A DNA stretch of 64,000 bases from Pseudoclavibacter sp. Marseille-Q3772. Lineage in GTDB: Bacteria > Actinomycetota > Actinomycetes > Actinomycetales > Microbacteriaceae. Below are positions 8,867-18,349 of the stretch, one piece after another (position 1 is the first letter of the stretch; every line of letters begins with the position of its first letter). The notes under the pieces are model-generated. The model ran no database searches, was not told the origin of the DNA, and saw only the letters and a program-made list of their open reading frames with translations. The stretch is from assembly GCF_916618895.1 (NCBI RefSeq), contig NZ_OU745391.1:434001-498000 (forward strand), written 5' to 3'. Made by a program: the position numbers and the translations under genes.

Positions 8867-9688
8867 TCAGCGACGAGGATCAGCCTGTGATTGCGCTGCC
8901 TCAACTTCGCGACGGATCGGCATCTCCGGCGCCCAGAAATACATACCGATTCGACGTCCTTCAATCTCGTGAATCGGGATGTACATATCGTAGATTTCTG
9001 CCAGCGTGCGCGAGTTCATGACTTCTTCCGGCGAACCCTGCGTGACCACTTCCCCATCCCGCATCGCGATGATCGAATCCGAGTACACCGAAGCGAAATT
9101 GATGTCGTGAATCACGATCACGATGGTTTTACCCAGTTCGCTCGCGATGCGCCGCAGGTGCTGCATCATCAAGACTGAGTGACGCATATCGAGATTATTC
9201 AGCGGTTCATCGAGCAGCACGTAGTCCGTGTCCTGGCAAATCACCATCGCGACGAAAGCGCGCTGCCGCTGTCCGCCGGAGAGTTCATCGACGAAGCGAT
9301 CCTGAAGTTCCGTTAGGCCCAGGAATGCGAGTGCCTGGTCAATGTGTTCTTGGTCGTGGTCGGTGAGACGTCCTTGTGTGTGCGGAAATCGGCCGAAAGC
9401 AACGAGATCGCGCACGGTTAGCCGGATCGTCACGTGGTTTTCTTGCCGCAGGATTGCCAATCGCTTCGCGAGCACTTCGCTCTTGGTCTGCGACACGTCG
9501 AGCCCGTCGACCGTGATCACACCGGCGTTCATCGGTTCGAGCCGGCTGATCAATGAAAGCAGCGTTGACTTACCGGCACCGTTAGCACCGACGATTGAGG
9601 TGATTCCGCCCGGCGGGATGGTGAGCGAAACATCGTTCACAACGAGCTGGTTGCCGAAGCGTTTGGCAACGGAATCAAGCGAGATCAC
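8867..9688 (-). CDS. Iron-siderophore ABC transporter, ATP-binding protein
   Basis: A 273-residue FepC/YclP-type ATPase that powers siderophore import. Walker A is GANGAGKSTLLSLI (about 34-47), the ABC signature is LSGGQRQRAF and Walker B is DYVLLDEPLNNLD, followed by the switch His in IVIHDINFAS. The start is GTG 9688 (protein begins VISLDSVAKRFG); it follows AAGGAGGAAGCACCT and overlaps the permease stop as GTGA, giving translational coupling. Longer upstream extension would run through the permease gene and was rejected. It is the last gene of the four-gene operon controlled by iron boxes at 12.7 kb. Confidence 0.95.
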   Translation of the reverse strand: MISLDSVAKRFGNQLVVNDVSLTIPPGGITSIVGANGAGKSTLLSLISRLEPMNAGVITVDGLDVSQTKSEVLAKRLAILRQENHVTIRLTVRDLVAFGRFPHTQGRLTDHDQEHIDQALAFLGLTELQDRFVDELSGGQRQRAFVAMVICQDTDYVLLDEPLNNLDMRHSVLMMQHLRRIASELGKTIVIVIHDINFASVYSDSIIAMRDGEVVTQGSPEEVMNSRTLAEIYDMYIPIHEIEGRRIGMYFWAPEMPIRREVEAAQSQADPRR

Positions 9689-10722
9689 AGGTGCTTCCTC
9701 CTTAGAACGAGCGCGAGGAATAGCAGCCCGCCCAAAAATTCGATGATGATCGACAGTGTGATGTCGAGTTTGAAGACTCGTTCGACAAGTACCTGTCCCA
9801 GAATCAATGCCACCATGCCGATGAGGGATGCGGCCGGTAACAGCAGCGCATGTCGCGCGACGCGGATGCTGCGGTATGCAAGGTGCACCACGATCAATCC
9901 GAAGAAGGTGACTGGTCCCACAAGCGCGGTGGATACCGACACGAGCAGCGCCACAACGGCAAGCATCCTGATGCGCATATTGCGTGGGTTGACCCCCAGG
10001 TTGGTAGCGATCGGAACCCCGAGGCTCATCACGTCCATTCGTTTTCGGTCGTACCAGGCGATTGCGCATCCCACCGCGGTGAGTGCGGCGGCGAATGGCA
10101 CGAGTTCTTTATCGATATCGGTGAAGGACGCGAAGAACGTGTTCTGCAGAACGGCGAAGGCATCCGGGTCAAGCACCCGCTGAAGGAACGTGCTGATGCC
10201 GCGGAACAGCATCCCGAACACCACCCCGATCAGCAGCAGTTTGTGCACGCGCGTGTTCGTGGTGAGTAGCCAGCCGTAGAGCAGTACCGAAAAACCGATC
10301 ATGGCGCCGACTTCGAGCCAGAACTGTCCGGTCGTTCCGAACACGGTCGCCCCGGTCATGCCGGTAGCGGCGACGATCACGGTTTGCAGCAGGATGTACA
10401 GGGAGTCAAACCCCATGATGGATGGGGTGAGTAGCCGGTTTGCGGTGATCGTTTGAAAGAGCGTCGTTGACACTCCGATGGCGATCGCAACGATGGCGAG
10501 GGCAGCAACAGAGCTGAGGCGCCGCTGTATCACGTATTCAATGTTGCCTCGGATGCCGTACAGCACGTACATTGCGGCCGCGGCGGCAACGACGAGCGCC
10601 AATACGATGATGACAATCGCATCTCGGCGAAGGTTGCGTCGATGGATGGCGGCAGCTCGCTCGGCGCTGTCTCGGAGCGTTTTGCGATCACGGCTTGATT
10701 TGGAGAACAGCGGGGTCGTCAT
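9685..10722 (-). CDS. Iron-siderophore ABC transporter permease (FecCD family)
   Basis: A 345-residue FecCD-type inner-membrane permease with about nine or ten hydrophobic segments, starting near residue 40 (IVIIVLALVVAAAAAMYVLY). The N-terminal 35 residues are charged and cytoplasmic. Family hallmarks include TTLFQTITANRLLTPSIMGFDSLYIL in the first half and GPVTFFGLIVVHLAYR near the C-terminus, the latter next to the region that couples to the ATPase. Start ATG 10722 overlaps the stop of the upstream permease (ATGA). It resembles YclO of the Bacillus subtilis petrobactin importer. The two permeases probably form a heterodimer. Confidence 0.94.
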   Translation of the reverse strand: MTTPLFSKSSRDRKTLRDSAERAAAIHRRNLRRDAIVIIVLALVVAAAAAMYVLYGIRGNIEYVIQRRLSSVAALAIVAIAIGVSTTLFQTITANRLLTPSIMGFDSLYILLQTVIVAATGMTGATVFGTTGQFWLEVGAMIGFSVLLYGWLLTTNTRVHKLLLIGVVFGMLFRGISTFLQRVLDPDAFAVLQNTFFASFTDIDKELVPFAAALTAVGCAIAWYDRKRMDVMSLGVPIATNLGVNPRNMRIRMLAVVALLVSVSTALVGPVTFFGLIVVHLAYRSIRVARHALLLPAASLIGMVALILGQVLVERVFKLDITLSIIIEFLGGLLFLALVLRRKHL

Positions 10723-11693
10723 CGGTTCGCTCCCGTTCGTTCTGGCCGGAGCAAAAATGCAAGGAAGATTGCGGCACCAAGTACCGACATAATTAGCCCG
10801 ACGGGAACCTCGAACGGCCAGTTGATGGTGCGCCCGACGATATCGCTCACTACTAACAGCAGTGATCCGAGCAGCGCCACCCACGGCGCGGTACGACGCA
10901 CATTATCCCCGAGAGCAATGGCGACCAGGTTCGGCACGATGAGCCCTAGGAACGGTACGGCGCCGACGTGCACAACCACCAGCGCCGTGTTCATCGCGAC
11001 GATGATGATTCCCAGGGTGAGGATTCTGCCGTAGTTCAACCCCAGGTTGGTGGTGAAGTCGTCGCCGAGCCCGGCGACGGTGAATCGGTCGGCGGCGATG
11101 AACGCGATGATGGTGAGGATTCCGGCGAGCCACATGAGCTCGTAGCGGCCTTGGATCATGGCGCTGAAATTTGCCGTCTGCAGTCCGGTCAGTGCCTGCA
11201 AGATATCGGCCTGGTACGCGAGAAAGGTTGACACGGCACCAATGACGCCGCCGAGCATGATGCCAACCAGGGGCACCATGACCGGGTCTTGTCGAGGCAT
11301 CCGCCGCAAAATGAGCAGGAATATTCCCGTGCCGATAAGTCCGGCGACGGTACCGGCGAGCATTTTGCCGGCTACCGATGTTTCGGGCAGGAAGATGAGG
11401 ATGCAGACTACCCCGAGCGTTGCCGAGTCAACGGTTCCGGCGGTGGATGGTTCCGCGAAGCGATTGCGTGCGAGCATCTGCATGATCATGCCGCTGAGCG
11501 CCATGGCAGCACCGGCGAGAATCAGCGCCACGGTTCGCGGCACTCGGCTTTCCCAGAAGTACCCGACCGAGCCGTCGGCAGACGAGCCGACGGCGCCACC
11601 AGCTCCGATAAACAGGCTGATGACGCCGGCGGCCACGGTAAGGCACGCGAGGAGGACGAGCCCCCAGCGCGAGCGAAGGGCGCGGAAAGTCAC
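10719..11693 (-). CDS. Iron-siderophore ABC transporter permease (FecCD family)
   Basis: A 324-residue FecCD-type permease, the first of the pair and similar to YclN. It starts at GTG 11693, overlapping the TAG stop of the binding-protein gene by one base (TAGTG). The conserved RVPRTVALILAGAAMALSGMIMQMLARN early in the protein corresponds to the FecCD signature with the coupling Arg residues. VGAVPFLGLIVPNLVAI appears near residue 240. About nine membrane segments are visible. It is translationally coupled on both sides. Confidence 0.94.
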   Translation of the reverse strand: MTFRALRSRWGLVLLACLTVAAGVISLFIGAGGAVGSSADGSVGYFWESRVPRTVALILAGAAMALSGMIMQMLARNRFAEPSTAGTVDSATLGVVCILIFLPETSVAGKMLAGTVAGLIGTGIFLLILRRMPRQDPVMVPLVGIMLGGVIGAVSTFLAYQADILQALTGLQTANFSAMIQGRYELMWLAGILTIIAFIAADRFTVAGLGDDFTTNLGLNYGRILTLGIIIVAMNTALVVVHVGAVPFLGLIVPNLVAIALGDNVRRTAPWVALLGSLLLVVSDIVGRTINWPFEVPVGLIMSVLGAAIFLAFLLRPERTGANR

Positions 11694-12655
11694 TACTTCA
11701 GTGAATCAGACAGTTCGCTCAAAAGCGACGGCAGCGTGTTGAGCCCTCCGGTAACCAAGTACCAATTCACACCGTCAACGATGGTGATGCGATCATTCTT
11801 GGCGGCTGTGGTGGAGTTAACGAGCTTGTTGTCGAGGACCTGTTCTGCTGCTTTCCCGGACTTACCGATGGCAGCGTCCCGGTCAATGACAAACATCGTC
11901 TCGGGGTTCTTCTCGGCGATGTACTCGAAGGAGATTTCTTGACCGTGGCCGTCATCATTGGAAATATCGGTGGCTGCCGGAGTGAAACCGAGTTCGTCGA
12001 AGATGAACCCGTAGCGAGATCCCGGTCCGTAGGTCGAAAGTTTTCCACCCGAGGACATCACAAACAGAGTCGGTCCCGCCTTCTCTGCGGTCGATTTCAA
12101 CTCGTCAACCTGGGTTTTGAGCGCCTCGATCTTGTCGCTGACTGCATCCTGTTTGCCGAATACACCGGCGAGGTCTTCGATGCGAGTAATGGATGAGTCG
12201 ATGAAGTGTTCGGTATCGGATGCGAGATTAATCGTGGGCGCGATTTCTTCGAACTTCTTCTGATTGTCGGCCTGGCGGGCGCTGATGATGATGAGGTCCG
12301 GGTCTGCTTCGGCTACAGCCTCAAAGTCGGTTTCCTTCAGCGTGCCGACGTCGATGGTGTCCTTGTACTGTTCGAGCGATTCGGGCAGAGTTTTCTGCGG
12401 CACACCAACTACAGACTCTCCCGCGCCGATGGCATCGATCGTGTCGAGGCTCGCGTAGTCGAGCACAACAACTCGCTGTGGGGTCTCCTCCAGCGTTACC
12501 TCGCTGCCGTCTGCGACCTGAACCGTGAGATCTGCGTTCTGCGGCGTATCCGCGTTATTGCTTGCACCGGGCTCGGCAGAGCCAGCACCACAGGCGGTCA
12601 GAGTCAGGGTCGCGGCGGCAACAGTTGCCAGCAGCGAGAAGCGACGAATGCGCAT
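11693..12655 (-). CDS. Siderophore-binding lipoprotein (YclQ/CeuE type)
   Basis: A 320-residue periplasmic-binding-protein-like lipoprotein that captures ferric siderophore for the importer. A signal peptide with lipobox LTAC (Cys at about residue 22) is followed by a short Ser/Asn-rich linker. The ligand-binding fold shows VVVLDYASLDTIDAIG, PDLIIISARQ and STYGPGSRYGFIFDELG, which closely match my memory of the petrobactin/catecholate binding proteins YclQ and CeuE. Start ATG 12655 follows AAGGAACTC. The operon order is binding protein, two permeases, ATPase. A triscatecholate or mixed catecholate siderophore is the likeliest ligand, by family only; no biosynthesis genes are present here, so it may use foreign siderophores. 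Confidence 0.93.
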   Translation of the reverse strand: MRIRRFSLLATVAAATLTLTACGAGSAEPGASNNADTPQNADLTVQVADGSEVTLEETPQRVVVLDYASLDTIDAIGAGESVVGVPQKTLPESLEQYKDTIDVGTLKETDFEAVAEADPDLIIISARQADNQKKFEEIAPTINLASDTEHFIDSSITRIEDLAGVFGKQDAVSDKIEALKTQVDELKSTAEKAGPTLFVMSSGGKLSTYGPGSRYGFIFDELGFTPAATDISNDDGHGQEISFEYIAEKNPETMFVIDRDAAIGKSGKAAEQVLDNKLVNSTTAAKNDRITIVDGVNWYLVTGGLNTLPSLLSELSDSLK

Positions 12656-12681
12656 ATGAGTTCCTTCGTTTTCAGCGATAG

Positions 12682-12715
12682 TTAGGTTTACCTAACTTAG
12701 GTAAGACTAACCTAC
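12682..12715 (-). promoter_or_regulatory. Two overlapping DtxR/IdeR-type iron boxes
   Basis: Two 19-bp matches to the DtxR/IdeR operator consensus (TTAGGTTAGSCTAACCTAA) overlap here: TTAGGTTTACCTAACTTAG at 12682-12700 and TTAGGTAAGACTAACCTAC at 12697-12715. They lie 27-60 bp upstream of the siderophore-binding lipoprotein start, where a repressor would block the promoter. By family knowledge, the Fe-bound repressor would switch the importer off in iron-rich conditions. The overlap suggests binding of two dimers on different faces. Confidence 0.88.
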
Positions 12716-12787
12716 ATTCACCCACTGCGTCGAGTGGCCTCCCATCCCCCTGCACCCTTGACCCGAACCGGCCAGCAATCTAGCCAG

Positions 12788-12826
12788 CGAAACAAAGCGG
12801 CCGGCCCGTCTGACAACGGACCGGCC
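12788..12826 (-). terminator. Rho-independent terminator after pyk
   Basis: On the minus strand, 17 bp beyond the pyk stop, GGCCGGTCCG and CGGGCCGGCC form a 10-bp stem (one G-T pair) with an 8-nt loop, at 12799-12826. This is followed by GCTTTGTTT. The T tract is interrupted, but the stem is strong and well placed. Confidence 0.8.
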
Positions 12827-12842
12827 GATGGCGCGCGGTGTT

Positions 12843-14309
12843 CTAGGCGTCGCGAAGGTGACGTCCCTGATAGGCGGGAGCCAGCGCATCCTGCGCATCA
12901 CCGACACGGTGAACCCGCAGGTCGTTCGTCGAGCCGGGAACGCCCGGAGGGGATCCAGCCACGACAATCACTTTGTCGCCGCGCTGGGCCTTGCCGGTGC
13001 TCAGCAGGTAGTCGTCAACCTGCACAAACAGTTCGTCGGTGTGGGTCTTGCGCTCAACCAACACGCCCTCGACCCCCCAGTAGAGGTTCATGCGTCGGCG
13101 AATCGATTCGCGCGGAGTAAAGCCGAGTACGGGAATCTGCGGGCGCAGGCGCGACATCCGTCGAACCGAATCGCCCGATTCGGTAAACACGCAATAGTAC
13201 TTCGCACCCAAGAACTCGCCCACCTCGGTCGCCGCGAGGGTAATCACGCCGCCCTGAGTGAATGGGTTCGTACCGATGGGAGGGATGCGGCTGAGCCCGT
13301 GGGTCTCGGTCGATTCAATAATGCGCGCCATGGTCTCCACGGTCACGATCGGATACTGACCGACGCTCGTCTCGCCGGAGAGCATGACCGCATCCGTACC
13401 GTCGAGCACCGCATTGGCACAGTCGGATGCCTCAGCGCGGGTGGGGCGAGGGTTGGAGATCATCGACTCCAGCACCTGGGTTGCCACAATCACCGGCTTT
13501 GCCCGACGGCGCGCCAACTCGATCGCCTTCTTCTGCACGATCGGCACCTGCTCCAGCGGGAGCTCAACACCAAGATCGCCACGAGCGACCATGATGCCAT
13601 CGAACGCATCAACGATCTCGCTCAACCGCTGCACCGCCTGCGGCTTCTCGATCTTTGCAATCACCGGTAGGTGCACGCCCTCTTCGTCCATGATCTGGTG
13701 CACCCGGTGGATGTCCTCAGGGCCACGAACAAAGGAGAGCGCAATGAGGTCGGCGCCAATACGCAGGGCAAAGCGCAGATCTTCCTCATCCTTTTCGCTC
13801 AAGGCCGGTACGTTCACTGCCACACCGGGGAGGTTGATGCCCTTGTTGTTCGAAACCGGACCTGCGACCTCAACCCTCGCGGTCACCGTAGTGGCGGTTA
13901 CTTCCGTGGCACGCAGCGCGACACGACCGTCATCGATCAGGATCGGATCACCAACCGAAACATCGCCGGGCAACCCCTTGTGCGTAGTGCCGACGATTTC
14001 ACGGGTACCGACAATGTCATCCGTGGTGATGCGGAAGGTTTCACCTTCTTGCAGTTCGTACGGTGCGCCGTCGTCAAACTTGCCCAAGCGGATCTTCGGG
14101 CCCTGAAGGTCAACCAAGACAGCAACTGATTTACCGAGCTGTTCGGAAATTTCCCGGACCATGCGGTAGTTGTTTGAGTGCACCGTGTGGTCGCCGTGGC
14201 TCAGGTTGAAGCGCGCGACATCGACGCCGGCAGTAATCAGTCCCCGAATTCCTTCCGGAGACGAGACCGCCGGTCCAAGTGTTGCGACGATTTTCGCTCG
14301 TCGAGACAT
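12843..14309 (-). CDS. pyk: Pyruvate kinase
   Basis: Converts phosphoenolpyruvate and ADP to pyruvate and ATP, the last step of glycolysis. At 488 residues it has the normal length without the extra C-terminal domain of Bacillus. Motifs: the N-terminal RAKIVATLGPAVSS; the substrate/metal region NLSHGDH; KGINLPGVAVNVPALSEKD; the active-site signature VIAKIEKPQAV with the catalytic Lys; and MVARGDLGVELPLEQVPIVQK and MLSGETSVGQYP. ATG 14309 follows AGGAACAGGAGTG. The gene has its own upstream region (14310-14523, 214 bp, no other gene seen there) and a downstream terminator, so it is probably monocistronic. Confidence 0.98.
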   Translation of the reverse strand: MSRRAKIVATLGPAVSSPEGIRGLITAGVDVARFNLSHGDHTVHSNNYRMVREISEQLGKSVAVLVDLQGPKIRLGKFDDGAPYELQEGETFRITTDDIVGTREIVGTTHKGLPGDVSVGDPILIDDGRVALRATEVTATTVTARVEVAGPVSNNKGINLPGVAVNVPALSEKDEEDLRFALRIGADLIALSFVRGPEDIHRVHQIMDEEGVHLPVIAKIEKPQAVQRLSEIVDAFDGIMVARGDLGVELPLEQVPIVQKKAIELARRRAKPVIVATQVLESMISNPRPTRAEASDCANAVLDGTDAVMLSGETSVGQYPIVTVETMARIIESTETHGLSRIPPIGTNPFTQGGVITLAATEVGEFLGAKYYCVFTESGDSVRRMSRLRPQIPVLGFTPRESIRRRMNLYWGVEGVLVERKTHTDELFVQVDDYLLSTGKAQRGDKVIVVAGSPPGVPGSTNDLRVHRVGDAQDALAPAYQGRHLRDA

Positions 14310-14523
14310 GTGAACACTCCTGTTCCTAGATTTGCCGTACTGATCGGCTGCTTCAAGTGTTGCCAGTCAGGGTTACGCAGGGCTTGGGATGAGACAAACA
14401 ACCGGCAAACGACCGCGCAAATGCTACTTATCCACTCCGGATCCTGCCTGGCTTGTCACGTTCCAAGCATAGGGAGTCTCTAGTAATCCATGTCCGGAGA
14501 GTGCTCAGCTGCGTAGCTCTTCG

Positions 14524-15564
14524 CTACTTCACGGCCGGCTTCGATAGCGAGTGCTCAGCCGAGGAGTCCTTGGCGTCTTCGCTCGCTGAAGCACCATCAG
14601 CATCCTCGCCACCGCGCTGGGATTCCGTCGATTCCTCGACTGTTTCGGTATCGACCCAACGGTGCCCATCAAGGTAGATAGAGGCCTCGGGACCCCGGTG
14701 GCGACGTGACTGCATCACCAAGATCACCAGTCCGATTACTGCCAGCACCAGCGCACCGAACACATTGGAGCGCAGTCCAAGAACGATCTCCGAGTAGTCG
14801 AGCCGAATTGACTCAATCATCATTCGACCGATGCCGTACCAGATGAAGTACATTGCGAGCGTCTTGCCCCACCGCATCCGGAACATGCGCTCAAGCAGCA
14901 GGATGAGCCCCACGCCAGCGAGGTTCCACAGCAGTTCGTAGAGGAAGGTCGGGTGAAAGAGGGTTCCTGCAGGGATGCCGGCTGGAATCGCAGGGTTGGT
15001 TGCTTCGATTTCGAGGCCCCAGGGCAGATCCGTTGGCCAGCCGAACAGTTCGTGATTGAACCAATTGCCGAGTCGTCCCACTGCTTGCGCTAACAGGATC
15101 GTCGGAGCAGCCGCATCCGCGAAGCTTAAGAACCGTATGCCGCGCATACGACAAACAATCCAGGCACCGATCGCCCCACCGATGAGCGCACCGATGATGG
15201 CATTGCCGCCCTCCCAGATGGCGAATACGCGCCAGAGTTCTGCACCGTCATAGAAGTAGTCGGCCGGATGCGTGAACACGTGATAGAGCCGTGCGCCAAG
15301 CAAACCGAGCAGCACTGCCGGCATCGCAATATCGATGATGACCCACGGCTCTCCGCCGCGGTCGGTCATCCGGCGGTTGGTCCACAGCACCGAGATCAGG
15401 ATTCCGGTAACAATGATGAGCGCGTAGGTGTGGATAGTGAGCGGCCCGAGGGTTAGCTGTGACAGCTCCGCTGGCGGTGACGGAATCGAAGTCAACGCCC
15501 CTTTAGGGCCTTGAGCAAACTGGCCCGGAATGAACGGACTCAGGGATGAACTCACTATCGTCAC
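14524..15564 (-). CDS. lgt: Prolipoprotein diacylglyceryl transferase
   Basis: Transfers diacylglycerol to the lipobox Cys of prolipoproteins, such as the siderophore-binding lipoprotein in this window. It has 346 residues with seven predicted membrane segments. The Lgt signature appears as AVGRLGNWFNHELFG at about residue 163, and HPTFLYELLWN follows. A charged, Glu/Ser-rich cytoplasmic tail of about 65 residues after the last membrane segment is longer than in Escherichia coli but common in actinobacteria. Start GTG 15564 overlaps the trpA stop as GTGA, so it is coupled to the trp operon. Confidence 0.97.
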   Translation of the reverse strand: MTIVSSSLSPFIPGQFAQGPKGALTSIPSPPAELSQLTLGPLTIHTYALIIVTGILISVLWTNRRMTDRGGEPWVIIDIAMPAVLLGLLGARLYHVFTHPADYFYDGAELWRVFAIWEGGNAIIGALIGGAIGAWIVCRMRGIRFLSFADAAAPTILLAQAVGRLGNWFNHELFGWPTDLPWGLEIEATNPAIPAGIPAGTLFHPTFLYELLWNLAGVGLILLLERMFRMRWGKTLAMYFIWYGIGRMMIESIRLDYSEIVLGLRSNVFGALVLAVIGLVILVMQSRRHRGPEASIYLDGHRWVDTETVEESTESQRGGEDADGASASEDAKDSSAEHSLSKPAVK

Positions 15565-16343
15565 CGGGTTCCTTCCGCTAGCTTCGCCGCGGTTGCGGCA
15601 AGTTCTTGTACCCCGCCTTCAGCGAGGGCGCGTACGAGCGCCGAGCCGACAATCGCACCCTCGGCATACTCCAGCACCTCGGCTACCTGTGCGGACGTAG
15701 AAATGCCGATGCCTACGCATGCTCGCGGCGCACCTAGGCGGTGGAGTCTATTGCTGAGTTCGCGCGCCGAAGCATCCACATCCGCCCTAGCCCCGGTAAC
15801 CCCGAGGGTTGAGACCGTGTAGACGAACCCGCGCGAATGCTCGATGATGCGATTCAGGCGAGCGTCACTCGACGTGGATGCGGCAAGAAACACCCGGTCG
15901 AGGTCGTAGCGCTCGCTGGCTGCAAGCCACCTTCCGGCTTCGTCGGGGATGAGGTCTGGTGTGATGGCACCAGCCGCGCCGCAATCACGCAGTGTGCCTG
16001 CGTAGTTGTCGATGCCCTGCTGCAGCATGAGGTTGTAGTAACTCATCACCAGGATCGGCACATCAACTCGTGATCGGACGCGTTCGATCGCCGTAAACAA
16101 GTCGGTGATGCGAAACCCAGCGGAAAGTGCTTGCTGGCACGCGGATTGGATTACCGGACCGTCCATCACCGGGTCGGAATACGGCACACCGAACTCGATA
16201 ATGTCCACACCGTTCTCTGCCAGTGCGACGGCCGCGTCAACGGAGGTATCCACATTTGGAAACCCTGCGGGTAGGTAGCCAATCAGCGGCCCGCGCCGCT
16301 GCGCACGAACCTCATCGATGCGCTGCTCCACCATGCTCGGCAT
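15561..16343 (-). CDS. trpA: Tryptophan synthase alpha chain
   Basis: Cleaves indole-3-glycerol phosphate to indole and glyceraldehyde 3-phosphate; it acts as a complex with TrpB. 260 residues. The catalytic Glu and Asp regions are visible as DIIEFGVPYSDPVMDGPVIQ near residue 48 and TPDLIPDEAG near residue 127, with the phosphate-binding GIGISTSAQV near the C-terminus. ATG 16343 follows directly after the trpB TAG stop, and the end overlaps lgt. Confidence 0.98.
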   Translation of the reverse strand: MPSMVEQRIDEVRAQRRGPLIGYLPAGFPNVDTSVDAAVALAENGVDIIEFGVPYSDPVMDGPVIQSACQQALSAGFRITDLFTAIERVRSRVDVPILVMSYYNLMLQQGIDNYAGTLRDCGAAGAITPDLIPDEAGRWLAASERYDLDRVFLAASTSSDARLNRIIEHSRGFVYTVSTLGVTGARADVDASARELSNRLHRLGAPRACVGIGISTSAQVAEVLEYAEGAIVGSALVRALAEGGVQELAATAAKLAEGTR

Positions 16344-17567
16344 CTATTCCCCACCTCCGATGGTGCGACTAGCGTCACCGAGCTGGAAGTATTCCAGCGC
16401 TGTGGTCATATCCTTGTCTCCGCGCCCGGACACGGTTACGAGCACGGTCGCATCCGGCCCGAGTTCACGTGCTATTTGCAGAGCGCCGGCGAGCGCATGC
16501 GCCGATTCGATTGCCGGAATAATGCCCTCGCTTTCCGCAAGGAGCCGCATCGCTTGCATCGCTTCATCATCGGTGACGCCGCGATATTCGACGCGCCCTA
16601 GGTCATGTAGCCAGGCGTGTGCCGGCCCGACCCCCGGGTAGTCCAAACCGGCTGAGATCGAATGCGACTCAATCGTCTGGCCGTCCTCGTCCTGCATGAG
16701 GTACGTGAAGGCACCGTGCAGCACGCCCGGGCGACCGGTGTTCAGGGTAGCCGCAGTTTGCGCGGTGTGGATTCCCGCTCCTGCTGCTTCGATTCCGTAA
16801 AGCCGGACCGACTCATCATCCAAATACGCTTCGAAAGAACCGATCGCGTTCGATCCGCCGCCCACACAGGCGACCACCGCATCCGGTAACGCCCCGGTCA
16901 TTTCGAGGCATTGGGCCCGCGATTCTTCCGAGATATACCGCTGCAGATCACGGACCAGCGCGGGGAAAGGATGAGGGCCGGCGGCAGTACCGAAAACATA
17001 GTTAGTGCTGTCGACGTTGGCGACCCAATCCCGGAACGCCTCGTTGATGGCGTCCTTGAGGGTCCGTGAACCGGAGGCAACCGACACCACTTCGGCGCCG
17101 AGCAGCCGCATCCTCGCGACATTCAGCGCTTGCCGCGCGATATCAACAGCACCCATGTAAATGGTGCAGTCTAAGCCGAATAACGCAGCCGCCGTCGCCG
17201 TAGCAACGCCGTGTTGGCCCGCGCCGGTCTCGGCGATCACGCGGGTCTTGCCGATGCGCTTCGTGAGCAGCGCCTGCCCAATCACATTGTTGATTTTGTG
17301 CGAACCGGTGTGATTAAGGTCTTCGCGTTTCAGGAGGATGCGCGCGCCGCCGGCGTGTTCCGCAAAGCGTGTGGCCTCGGTGCACCGGGAGGGCCGTGCG
17401 GCGTACTCACGCAATAGAAAAGTGAGTTCCTCCTGGAATGATTCATCCTCGCGTGCCGCTTGCCATTCACGGTCGAGGTCGTCGAGTGCCGCAACGAGGC
17501 TCTCTGGCACGAATCGACCACCGAACTCACCAAAATACGGCCCCTGGGTATCACGAAGTGTGTTCAT
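16344..17567 (-). CDS. trpB: Tryptophan synthase beta chain
   Basis: Pyridoxal-phosphate enzyme joining indole and serine to give tryptophan. 407 residues. The PLP Lys is in [17 protein letters not shown] (about residue 92), the phosphate-binding loop is [12 protein letters not shown], and the ammonia/indole tunnel region [15 protein letters not shown] is at the N-terminus. Start ATG 17567 lies 2 bp past the trpC stop. Indole should be channelled from the adjacent trpA product. Confidence 0.98.
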   Translation of the reverse strand: MNTLRDTQGPYFGEFGGRFVPESLVAALDDLDREWQAAREDESFQEELTFLLREYAARPSRCTEATRFAEHAGGARILLKREDLNHTGSHKINNVIGQALLTKRIGKTRVIAETGAGQHGVATATAAALFGLDCTIYMGAVDIARQALNVARMRLLGAEVVSVASGSRTLKDAINEAFRDWVANVDSTNYVFGTAAGPHPFPALVRDLQRYISEESRAQCLEMTGALPDAVVACVGGGSNAIGSFEAYLDDESVRLYGIEAAGAGIHTAQTAATLNTGRPGVLHGAFTYLMQDEDGQTIESHSISAGLDYPGVGPAHAWLHDLGRVEYRGVTDDEAMQAMRLLAESEGIIPAIESAHALAGALQIARELGPDATVLVTVSGRGDKDMTTALEYFQLGDASRTIGGGE

Positions 17568-17569
17568 TG

Positions 17570-18346
17570 TTATACCTGCATAAATGTCGAAACAGCAGCG
17601 CTTGGATCATCACCGGTTACGAGTGCTTCGCCAATAAGCACGGCATCGGCGCCGGCCTGACGATAGGCCCGCACATGCTCGGGTTTGAGCACTGCGGACT
17701 CGGCGACTTTAACGACGCCGGCGGGATACTCGGGGGCGAGCTCAGCAAAGAGTTGCGGATGCAGCGCAAAGGTCTGCAGGTCACGCGCGTTGACGCCGAG
17801 TACCTTCGACTCGACCTCGCAGGCGCGCTCGAACTCTTCGCGAGTATGTACTTCAACCAATGCGGTCATCCCGAGTGACTCGGTGAACGTTTTCAACCGA
17901 AGCAGGGTCGCCTGATCCAGCGCCGCAACGATGAGCAGAATGAGGTCAGCGCCGGCGGCGCGCGCCTCGAGAATCTGATACTCCTCGCCAATGAACTCTT
18001 TTCGGAGCACCGGCACATTCACAGCGGCGCGCACCGCCTCGAGGTCGTCGAGCGATCCGAGGAACTTGCGTTCTTCGGTGAGCACACTGATGGCGGCCGC
18101 TCCCCCTTGCTCATAGCTACGAGCAAGTTTCGCGGGATCCGGAATGCCGGCGAGTCGCCCCCTCGAGGGGCTGGCACGCTTCACCTCAGCAATGATGTTG
18201 ACCGTTTCGCGGCGTGAGAGCGCGGCAACCGCGTCAAGCGCGGGCACCTGTTGCATGGCGCGGCGTTCGAGGATGGCCGTGGGAAGCTCCGCGCGTCGAC
18301 GGGCGGCGTCTGCTCGAGACCCCGCCATTAGGTCGTCGAGCATCAT
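17570..18346 (-). CDS. trpC: Indole-3-glycerol-phosphate synthase
   Basis: Ring closure of carboxyphenylamino-deoxyribulose phosphate to indole-3-glycerol phosphate. A 258-residue monofunctional TIM barrel; no TrpF domain is attached, consistent with the actinobacterial use of PriA/HisA for that step. Catalytic motifs: [13 protein letters not shown] (catalytic Lys), [26 protein letters not shown] and VAESAV. Its stop lies 2 bp before trpB. Confidence 0.97.
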   Translation of the reverse strand: MMLDDLMAGSRADAARRRAELPTAILERRAMQQVPALDAVAALSRRETVNIIAEVKRASPSRGRLAGIPDPAKLARSYEQGGAAAISVLTEERKFLGSLDDLEAVRAAVNVPVLRKEFIGEEYQILEARAAGADLILLIVAALDQATLLRLKTFTESLGMTALVEVHTREEFERACEVESKVLGVNARDLQTFALHPQLFAELAPEYPAGVVKVAESAVLKPEHVRAYRQAGADAVLIGEALVTGDDPSAAVSTFMQV

Positions 18347-18349
18347 GAG

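Noticed and set aside
8291..9021. Six or more overlapping open frames of about 90-145 codons in both strands at the tandem repeat
   Set aside because: They arise because 127 is not a multiple of 3 and the repeat lacks stops in several frames. Their peptides are repeats of each other and have no start signals or domain features.
8335..12720. Integrated genomic island at tRNA-Leu carrying the siderophore operon
   Set aside because: No integrase gene and no second copy of the tRNA 3' end near 12.7 kb were found. The tRNA-end copies lie only in the tandem array.
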